The notes below the pieces were generated by a model. The model was not told the origin of the DNA. It saw only the letters and a program-made list of their open reading frames with translations, and made no database searches. Both the position numbers and the translations under genes were made by a program. A stretch of DNA of 12,051 nucleotides, taken from positions 1 to 12,051 of the forward strand of contig JAGGWI010000277.1 in the NCBI GenBank assembly GCA_021157505.1, given 5' to 3'. Of this stretch, positions 6,491-12,051 are shown piece by piece. The stretch comes from Desulfuromusa sp. (GTDB lineage Bacteria > Desulfobacterota > Desulfuromonadia > Desulfuromonadales > Geopsychrobacteraceae). How positions within the stretch are numbered: the stretch's first letter is position 1; every line of letters starts with the position of its first letter.

Positions 6491-6919
6491 GTGATAAGCG
6501 TTGACTGGACCCTTGGTCTGCAGTTCCTTAACTTCATGATTCTCCTGCTCATACTTAATAAACTCCTCTATCGGCCACTCAAGAAAATTATGGCTGAGCG
6601 GAACGAGACGATCACCGGTTTACATGCCGGGGCGAAGGATCTGGAAGCGAGCATTGATGAAAAAATGCAACGTTATCAGCAACAACTCAGTGATGCCAAG
6701 TCTCAAGCTAATGAAGAGCGGAATGCATTAAAAAAAGCTGCCAGTGAAGAAGAGGCAAAATTACTTGCAGAAGCCCATGGGAAAGCCATCTCCCGGTTGG
6801 CAGCGATCAAAACTCAAGTTGCCACTGAAGCGGGAGCCGCCAGCAAAACTTTGAAAATCGAAGCAAAATCACTGGCGAAGCAGATTACTACAAAAATTCT
6901 TGATCGGGAATTGGCTTAA
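6491..6919 (+). CDS. ATP synthase F0 subunit b' (first of two b-type subunits)
   Basis: This is a peripheral-stalk subunit that anchors F1 to the membrane. The 142-aa product has one N-terminal transmembrane helix at about residues 7-26 (LGLQFLNFMILLLILNKLL). Family-typical LYRPLKKIMAERNETI follows, and then a long, charged, alanine/glutamate/lysine-rich helix that should form a coiled coil. There is no cleavable signal, unlike the next gene. Paired b' and b genes are known from photosynthetic bacteria, cyanobacteria and deltaproteobacterial lineages, where the subunits act as a heterodimer; assigning this shorter copy as b' is by position and length. Some annotators call it atpX, others atpF. 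The start is GTG 6491, with AAGAGGT at 6477-6483 and 7-nt spacing. It opens the ATP synthase block, with no atpI, atpB or atpE before it. Confidence 0.88.
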   Translation: MISVDWTLGLQFLNFMILLLILNKLLYRPLKKIMAERNETITGLHAGAKDLEASIDEKMQRYQQQLSDAKSQANEERNALKKAASEEEAKLLAEAHGKAISRLAAIKTQVATEAGAASKTLKIEAKSLAKQITTKILDRELA

Positions 6920-6940
6920 GGCAGGGAAGGTACAATAAAT

Positions 6941-7522
6941 ATGCACAGACAAATCAAAGCCGTTCTTTTATCGCTTCTTCTTGTTGGACTCATCAGTGGG
7001 ATCTCCTTTGCCTCTGGTGGTGGTCATGAGGTTGCAAGTGGCGTTCTGCTGAAGGATTTTCTCTATCGGATCTTTAATTTTGCATTTGTCATCGCTATCC
7101 TGGTTTATTTTTTAGCAAAACCGATAAAAAAAGGGCTGGCTGGACGGCGGGAAGAGATTAAAGAAACTCTCGCTGAAGCGAAACGGATCAAGGAAGAAGC
7201 TGAAGCTAAATTTTCTGAGTACGATCGCAAGTTAGCTCAAGCGACCGAAGAAATTGCAAAAATCAGTGATTCTATCCGCCGTGAGGGGGAATTAGAAAAA
7301 ATAAAGATTATTGAAAGTGCAAAACTTATGGCCGCAAAAATCGAGCAGGAGGCAGGGAACGCAGCTGAGCTTGAAGTGGCCAAGGCGCGAACGGAGCTTC
7401 AACGTGAAGCAGTTCAATTGGCAGTTGGTATTGCCGAAGAGCTGTTGAAGAAGAACTTCACCAAAGAAGACGATACCCGTTTGATCGACGAGTATATGCA
7501 GAAGGTGGGAGAGTTACATTGA
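6941..7522 (+). CDS. atpF: ATP synthase F0 subunit b
   Basis: This is the second peripheral-stalk b subunit, 193 aa. It has two hydrophobic stretches. Residues about 6-25 (IKAVLLSLLLVGLISGISFA, after MHRQ) look like a signal peptide with a possible cleavage near ASGGG. Residues about 36-60 (LLKDFLYRIFNFAFVIAILVYF) form the membrane anchor, followed by LAKPIKKGLAGRREEIKETL. The rest is a long amphipathic coiled-coil helix rich in E, K and A, ending KKNFTKEDDTRLIDEYMQKV, a region that resembles the delta-binding C-terminus of b. An extra signal-like N-terminus is known for some b subunits of this bacterial group. The ribosome binding site is GGGAAGG at 6924-6930, and the gap to the previous gene is 21 nt. 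The stop TGA overlaps the atpH start. Confidence 0.92.
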   Translation: MHRQIKAVLLSLLLVGLISGISFASGGGHEVASGVLLKDFLYRIFNFAFVIAILVYFLAKPIKKGLAGRREEIKETLAEAKRIKEEAEAKFSEYDRKLAQATEEIAKISDSIRREGELEKIKIIESAKLMAAKIEQEAGNAAELEVAKARTELQREAVQLAVGIAEELLKKNFTKEDDTRLIDEYMQKVGELH

Positions 7523-8061
7523 GTAACAGTGCGATTTCAATAAGGTATGCCAAGGCATTGTTGAGTATTGCTTCTGAGAAGAAGCAAGTTGAACAATATG
7601 CTGAAGAGTTGGCTGGAGTTGCTGCCGTCATGGAGAGGGAGGATCTGCTCCGTTTGTTGCTCGACAGCCCAACCTTTCCGTTGCAAAAGAAAACTGCAAT
7701 CATGCATGACATCGTGGAGCATCTCGGTTTGAACAGTGGGATGCGTAACTTCCTCGACCTTTTGCTGGAAAAAAGACGGATCGCATATTTACAGCAAATC
7801 GATGTTAATTACCGCAAGTTTGCCGACGAACTCTCGGGAATCGTCCGGGCAAAGATCAAAGCAGCAAATAAATTGACCAAAAAACGGGCAGAAAACATCC
7901 AAAAAGGTCTGGAAAAACAGACGGGTAAACAGGTCATTCTGAGTGTGGAAGTAGATAAAGCGCTAATCGGTGGTCTACAGGCCGAGATGGGCGGTAAGCT
8001 TTTTGACGGTAGTGTGAAAACCCAGCTGAAACGGATTGCAGATACCTTAGCAAAGGGGTAA
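7519..8061 (+). CDS. atpH: ATP synthase F1 subunit delta
   Basis: Delta (the OSCP equivalent) sits on top of F1 and joins the alpha subunits to the b stalk. The 180-aa product matches the family: it begins with SNSAISIRYAKALLSIA, the conserved N-terminal helix, and ends with GGLQAEMGGKLFDGSVKTQLKRI, the family C-terminal signature. The start is a TTG at 7519 that shares four bases with the atpF stop (TTGA), with GGGAG at 7507-7511 placed 7 nt upstream. No ATG or GTG lies in frame before the conserved RYAKAL segment. This arrangement implies translational coupling with atpF and probably modest initiation, which suits a subunit present once per enzyme. Confidence 0.94.
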   Translation: MSNSAISIRYAKALLSIASEKKQVEQYAEELAGVAAVMEREDLLRLLLDSPTFPLQKKTAIMHDIVEHLGLNSGMRNFLDLLLEKRRIAYLQQIDVNYRKFADELSGIVRAKIKAANKLTKKRAENIQKGLEKQTGKQVILSVEVDKALIGGLQAEMGGKLFDGSVKTQLKRIADTLAKG

Positions 8062-8070
8062 CAAAAGATT

Positions 8071-9579
8071 ATGGAAATTAGAGCAGAAGAAATCAGCGCG
8101 ATTATCAAGAGGCAGATTGAAGACTTCGGTCGCGAAGTAGAGGTCAGTGAAACCGGTACTATCATCTCCGTTGGTGACGGTATTGCCCGTATTCATGGTC
8201 TCGATAAGGCCATGTCCGGTGAGCTCCTGGAGTTTCCCGGGGGGGTCATGGGGATGGTTCTCAACCTCGAAGAAGATAATGTCGGTGCCGCAATCCTTGG
8301 TGAAGCTGAGCATATTAAGGAAGGTGATCTGGTCAAACGAACAGAACAGATTGTTCGGGTTCCCGTTGGCGATGCTTTGGTTGGTCGGGTTGTTAATGGT
8401 ATCGGGATTCCAATTGATGGTAAGGGTGATATCAAGACCGAAACCTACAGTCATGTCGAAATTAAGGCGCCCGGTATTGTTGCTCGTAAGTCAGTTCATG
8501 AACCGATGCAAACCGGCTTGAAAGCTATTGATGCCATGGTTCCGATTGGTCGTGGTCAGCGGGAACTGATCATTGGTGACCGTCAGACCGGTAAGACCGC
8601 TGTCGCAATCGACACTATTATCAACCAAAAAGGTAATGGCGTTATCTGTATCTATGTTGCCATTGGTCAGAAGCGTTCGACCGTCGCTCAGGTGGTTGAT
8701 AAACTCCGCCAGCATGGTGCAATGGATTATACCATCGTCGTGGCAGCAACGGCTTCTGAGCCGGCACCACTTCAATTTATTTCCCCCTACACCGGGGTCA
8801 CCATGGGTGAGTTCTTCCGTGATAACGGCAAACATGCTCTGATCGTTTATGATGATCTTTCCAAGCAGTCGGTTGCTTATCGTCAGCTCTCACTGTTGTT
8901 GCGTCGGCCACCGGGCCGCGAAGCGTTCCCTGGCGATGTATTCTATATTCATAGCCGGTTGCTTGAGCGTGCGGCCAAGTTAAGTGACGCTGAAGGGGCT
9001 GGCTCTTTGACCGCCTTACCAATCATAGAAACTCAGGCCGGTGATGTCTCTGCTTATATCCCGACCAATGTTATCTCGATTACTGATGGTCAGATTTTCC
9101 TGGAGACAGACCTGTTCTACTCCGGTGTCCGCCCAGCGATCAACGTTGGTTTGTCAGTTTCACGGGTTGGTGGCGCAGCACAGGTCAAAGCGATGAAGCA
9201 GGTGGCCGGTACTCTCCGTCTGGCTCTGGCTCAGTATCGTGAGATGGCAGCTTTTGCCCAGTTTGGTTCAGATTTGGATGCGACAACGCAGGCACAGCTG
9301 AATCGAGGGGCTCGTCTGGTTGAAATCCTCAAACAGGGTCAATACAAGCCACTTCCGGTTGCCGTTCAGGTTCTAGCTATCTATGCGGCTAATAATGGCT
9401 ATATTGACAAATATCCAACCACCTCTGTGTTGAAGTATGAAGCTGAAATGCTTGCATTTATGGATGCTCAACATGCTGATATTGTTAAAGATTTGACCAC
9501 AAAGAATGCTATCGATGATGATCTTGAGGGTCGCATCAAGTCCGCTCTTGAAGAGTTCGATGGTCAGTTTGTAGCCTGA
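8071..9579 (+). CDS. atpA: ATP synthase F1 subunit alpha
   Basis: Alpha forms the F1 hexamer with beta and carries the non-catalytic nucleotide sites. The protein is 502 aa, the usual bacterial length. The N-terminal beta-barrel shows TGTIISVGDGIARIHGL and LEFPGGVMGMVLNLEEDNVG. The Walker A box GDRQTGKT is at 169-176 with K175. The ATP synthase alpha/beta signature PAINVGLSVSRVGG starts at 355, with R365 in the position of the arginine finger that reaches into the catalytic site on beta. The conserved C-terminal part includes LKQGQYKPLPVAVQV. ATG 8071 is preceded by AAAGGGG at 8052-8058, a slightly long 12-nt spacing. It follows atpH by 9 nt. Confidence 0.98.
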   Translation: MEIRAEEISAIIKRQIEDFGREVEVSETGTIISVGDGIARIHGLDKAMSGELLEFPGGVMGMVLNLEEDNVGAAILGEAEHIKEGDLVKRTEQIVRVPVGDALVGRVVNGIGIPIDGKGDIKTETYSHVEIKAPGIVARKSVHEPMQTGLKAIDAMVPIGRGQRELIIGDRQTGKTAVAIDTIINQKGNGVICIYVAIGQKRSTVAQVVDKLRQHGAMDYTIVVAATASEPAPLQFISPYTGVTMGEFFRDNGKHALIVYDDLSKQSVAYRQLSLLLRRPPGREAFPGDVFYIHSRLLERAAKLSDAEGAGSLTALPIIETQAGDVSAYIPTNVISITDGQIFLETDLFYSGVRPAINVGLSVSRVGGAAQVKAMKQVAGTLRLALAQYREMAAFAQFGSDLDATTQAQLNRGARLVEILKQGQYKPLPVAVQVLAIYAANNGYIDKYPTTSVLKYEAEMLAFMDAQHADIVKDLTTKNAIDDDLEGRIKSALEEFDGQFVA

Positions 9580-9599
9580 TTCAATAAAGGTTTGGACAC

Positions 9600-10469
9600 A
9601 TGCCAAGTCTGAAAGACATAAAAAAACGGATCAGCTCGGTTAAAAGTACCCAGCAGATCACCAAAGCGATGAAGATGGTTGCTGCGGCCAAGCTACGCAA
9701 GGCCCAGGAAGCCGCTGTCTCTGCTCGCCCCTATGCGGAAAAACTGCAAGCGGTGATGTCAAATCTGGCTCAACGTGAAGAAGCTGACAGTCATCCGCTG
9801 TTAAGTCAGCGCGGAACCGGACGAGCTTTGATCGTATTGATGACGGCAGACCGTGGCCTTTGTGGCGGTTTCAATGCCTCCGTTTCAAAAGAGGCCGAGC
9901 GCCTCATTCGGCAGAATGAGCAAGGGTTTGACGCTATCGACCTGATGATCATTGGTCGCAAGGGGCGTGATTTTCTCAAAAGCCGGGTTGGAGATAACAT
10001 CACCAAGGTTTATGAAAATATCACCGCTGACGCGACCTATAAGACGGCTCAATTGATAGGTCAAGAGGTTGTCGATGCTTACAGTGAAGAGAAGTATGAT
10101 GCTGTTTATGTTATCTACAACGCCTTCCAGAGCGCTATTGTTCAGATTGTTACCGTTGAGCAGGTGTTACCGATTCAGCCTCAAGGGAGTGAGTCGGTCA
10201 AGGAAGATGCGGTCGACTATATCTATGAACCGAATCGGGGAGAGGTTCTTTCCCAAATACTGCCAAAAATGGTTGAAGTGCAGCTTTTCCGTGGACTTCT
10301 TGAATCAAATGCTTCAGAGCAGGGGGCGCGGATGTCATCGATGGATAGCGCCAGCCGGAATGCTGCTGAAATGATTGATAAATTAACCTTGCAGTATAAC
10401 CGGGCTCGCCAAGCGGCAATCACCAAAGAGTTGATGGAAATCATCTCTGGAGCCGAATCAATTAAATAG
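9600..10469 (+). CDS. atpG: ATP synthase F1 subunit gamma
   Basis: Gamma is the rotating central shaft of F1. The 289-aa product starts with SLKDIKKRISSVKSTQQITK and continues with AMKMVAAAKLRKAQ. It has the conserved ADRGLCGGFNASV segment in the Rossmann-like middle domain, and ends with the second half of the coiled-coil shaft, including LTLQYNRARQAAITKELMEI and the family C-terminal ISGAE. These two ends are the parts that run through the alpha/beta ring. ATG 9600 has AAAGG at 9586-9590, 9 nt upstream, and the gap from atpA is 20 nt. The gene is followed by a 55-nt spacer containing a small hairpin just before atpD. Confidence 0.97.
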   Translation: MPSLKDIKKRISSVKSTQQITKAMKMVAAAKLRKAQEAAVSARPYAEKLQAVMSNLAQREEADSHPLLSQRGTGRALIVLMTADRGLCGGFNASVSKEAERLIRQNEQGFDAIDLMIIGRKGRDFLKSRVGDNITKVYENITADATYKTAQLIGQEVVDAYSEEKYDAVYVIYNAFQSAIVQIVTVEQVLPIQPQGSESVKEDAVDYIYEPNRGEVLSQILPKMVEVQLFRGLLESNASEQGARMSSMDSASRNAAEMIDKLTLQYNRARQAAITKELMEIISGAESIK

Positions 10470-10493
10470 TAATAAATTTCAGCCATACAAAAG

Positions 10494-10515
10494 CTTATCC
10501 CGTCGGATAAGGAGG
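10494..10515 (+). promoter_or_regulatory. Hairpin touching the atpD ribosome binding site
   Basis: CTTATCC (10494-10500) pairs perfectly with GGATAAG (10505-10511) around the tetraloop CGTC. The strong Shine-Dalgarno AAGGAGG occupies 10509-10515, so its first three bases are in the stem and the last four remain free. It lies in the spacer between gamma and beta, the only sizeable gap between F1 genes in the window. It could tune beta translation or protect mRNA ends; neither is shown. Confidence 0.5.
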
Positions 10516-10524
10516 AAAGGTTTG

Positions 10525-11934
10525 ATGATGAATAAGGGAAAGATCACACAGGTTATAGGTCCTGTTGTCGATGTGCAGTTCGAACCTGGTAAGCTACCAG
10601 AGATTTTCTATGCGATTAAGATGACCAACCCTTCACTGGGTGAAGGTGAATGGAATCTGGTTTGCGAGGTTGCTCAACATTTGGGTGAGAACACTGTACG
10701 AACTGTTGCCATGGACTCTACTGACGGCCTGGTACGTGGTCAGGACGTGATTGATACTGGCAAACAAATCCAGATGCCGGTTGGCCCCAAAACTCTCGGA
10801 CGGATTATGAATGTCATTGGTGAACCAGTTGATGAAGCTGGTCCGATTGGTTCAGATATCGCTTGGGAGATTCATCGTCCGACACCTGATTTTGTTAGTT
10901 TATCCACCAAGGTTGAGGCATTTGAAACTGGGATCAAGGTGGTTGACTTGCTAGCTCCTTACTCTCGAGGTGGTAAAATTGGTCTGTTTGGTGGTGCCGG
11001 TGTTGGTAAAACGGTTTTGATCATGGAGCTGATTAATAATATTGCTCAGCAGCACGGCGGTTTTTCGGTTTTTGCCGGGGTTGGCGAGCGAACTCGTGAG
11101 GGCAACGATCTCTGGGAAGAGATGAAAGAGTCAGGCGTTCTCGATAAGACTGCTCTGATCTATGGTCAGATGAATGAGCCTCCGGGAGCCCGTGCCCGGG
11201 TTGCACTGTCGGCACTGACCGTTGCGGAGTATTTCCGGGATGAAGAAGGTCAGGACGTTCTCCTGTTTATTGATAATATTTTCCGTTTTACTCAGGCGGG
11301 TTCCGAAGTTTCAGCCTTACTTGGTCGGATTCCTTCTGCGGTTGGGTATCAGCCAACTCTCTCCACCGAAATGGGTGAACTTCAGGAACGGATCGCTACC
11401 ACCGATAAAGGTTCTATCACCTCGGTTCAGGCAATCTATGTTCCTGCTGATGACTTGACGGACCCGGCTCCAGCTACGGCTTTTGCTCACCTGGATGCAA
11501 CCACTGTCCTTTCTCGTCAAATTGCCGAGCTGGGGATCTATCCAGCGGTTGACCCGCTCGATTCAACCAGTCGGATCCTTGATCCGCAGGTTATCGGTGA
11601 GGTGCACTATAAGGTTGCCCGGGATGTTCAGTTTGTTCTGCAGCGCTACAAGGATCTCCAGGATATCATTGCGATCCTCGGGATGGATGAGCTTTCTGAG
11701 GACGACAGGCTGGTTGTTGCCCGTGCCCGGAAGATTCAGCGTTTTCTCTCTCAGCCGTTCCACGTAGCTGAGGTTTTCACCGGTGCCCCCGGTAAATATG
11801 TTGAGTTGAAGGACACCATCAAGGGTTTCCAGGAAATTCTTGATGGTAAGCATGATGATCTGCCTGAGCAGGCTTTCTATCTTGTCGGTACCATTGAAGA
11901 TGCAATTGAAAAAGGCAAGGAGTTGGCTGCCTGA
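10525..11934 (+). CDS. atpD: ATP synthase F1 subunit beta (catalytic)
   Basis: Beta carries the three catalytic ATP sites of F1. The protein is 469 aa from ATG 10525, the normal length. It opens with the family's GKITQVIGPVVDVQF. Walker A GGAGVGKT lies at 156-163 with catalytic K162, VFAGVGERTREGNDLWEEM follows, and FIDNIFRFTQAGSEVSALLG carries the Walker B strand. The signature PAVDPLDSTS is at 340-349. DELSEDD at 388-394 is the conserved segment that contacts gamma and epsilon, with D in place of the more common final E. The start could be TTG 10522, ATG 10525 or ATG 10528; ATG 10525 is preferred because AAGGAGG at 10509-10515 lies 9 nt upstream. Epsilon (atpC), which normally follows closely, is not found in the remaining 117 nt. 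Confidence 0.98.
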   Translation: MMNKGKITQVIGPVVDVQFEPGKLPEIFYAIKMTNPSLGEGEWNLVCEVAQHLGENTVRTVAMDSTDGLVRGQDVIDTGKQIQMPVGPKTLGRIMNVIGEPVDEAGPIGSDIAWEIHRPTPDFVSLSTKVEAFETGIKVVDLLAPYSRGGKIGLFGGAGVGKTVLIMELINNIAQQHGGFSVFAGVGERTREGNDLWEEMKESGVLDKTALIYGQMNEPPGARARVALSALTVAEYFRDEEGQDVLLFIDNIFRFTQAGSEVSALLGRIPSAVGYQPTLSTEMGELQERIATTDKGSITSVQAIYVPADDLTDPAPATAFAHLDATTVLSRQIAELGIYPAVDPLDSTSRILDPQVIGEVHYKVARDVQFVLQRYKDLQDIIAILGMDELSEDDRLVVARARKIQRFLSQPFHVAEVFTGAPGKYVELKDTIKGFQEILDGKHDDLPEQAFYLVGTIEDAIEKGKELAA

Positions 11935-11949
11935 TCGCTTTGAAAGACT

Positions 11950-12051
11950 AGTGTCGTGTCATTCGTGAAATGTCGCGAATTTGCGCCGGAATTTTGAGTG
12001 CCAACAAGGCGTGATTTTCGCTGCATAGCCAAAGCTATACAGCAGAAGTCA
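11950..12051. repeat. Hairpin-bearing noncoding sequence, possible dispersed intergenic repeat
   Basis: The sequence after atpD has no start codon leading into an epsilon-like protein. It has small inverted repeats instead: ATTCG/CGAAT (11961-11965 and 11976-11980), and a stem of nine pairs in ten between GCTGCATAGC (12020-12029) and GCTATACAGC (12034-12043) around the loop CAAA. It has the look of a dispersed intergenic element or the edge of an insertion, and it seems similar to intergenic sequences I associate with Desulfuromonadia, though I cannot verify that. It runs off the window edge, so neither its length nor its nature is established. Confidence 0.3.

Noticed and set aside
11957..11972. 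Partial parS match containing CGTGAAA after atpD
   Set aside because: Only about 10 of 16 positions agree and the left half is wrong, so it is not a credible ParB site.

Overview
The window is an ordinary-looking, plus-strand housekeeping block from a Gram-negative bacterium. The order yidC, mnmE, mnmG, rsmG, parA, parB, bactofilin, then F-type ATP synthase genes beginning with two b-type subunits, resembles origin-proximal regions of the Desulfuromonadia (the Geobacter, Pelobacter and Desulfuromonas group). The assignment to that group is an inference from gene order, from the paired b'/b subunits without a and c subunits, and from general protein similarity. It does not come from a database search.

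Layout. Positions 3-158 hold the last 51 codons of yidC. Positions 176-4085 hold three tightly packed genes: mnmE and mnmG (the two enzymes of the tRNA wobble-uridine modification complex) and rsmG (16S rRNA methyltransferase, overlapping mnmG by 8 nt). The 36-nt gap between mnmE and mnmG contains a perfect parS centromere site. Positions 4212-5835 hold parA and parB, also overlapping by 8 nt, whose products act on that parS site. A bactofilin cytoskeletal gene follows at 5875-6309. A 181-nt spacer with a conspicuous inverted repeat and a consensus -35 hexamer separates it from the ATP synthase genes. These are b' (6491-6919), b (6941-7522), delta (7519-8061), alpha (8071-9579), gamma (9600-10469) and beta (10525-11934). 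The expected epsilon gene (atpC) does not begin within the 117 nt that remain; a hairpin-bearing, possibly repetitive noncoding sequence is there instead.

How the parts work together. YidC inserts membrane proteins, including F0 subunits in bacteria where this has been studied. MnmE/MnmG and RsmG maintain decoding accuracy. ParA, ParB and parS form a complete chromosome-segregation system, and the bactofilin beside them may be a scaffold linked to it. The ATP synthase genes supply all of F1 except epsilon, plus the peripheral stalk. The a and c subunits that form the ion path must be encoded elsewhere.

No gene in the window is of unknown family, and I see no mobile element, CRISPR array, tRNA or rRNA. 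The points most worth a second look are noncoding: a long perfect hairpin in the first codons of mnmE, the parS placement, the nested promoter and inverted repeat before the ATP synthase genes, a hairpin touching the beta-subunit ribosome binding site, and the unexplained sequence at the right edge where atpC was expected. No gene-free stretch exceeds 300 bases; the longest is 6310-6490.
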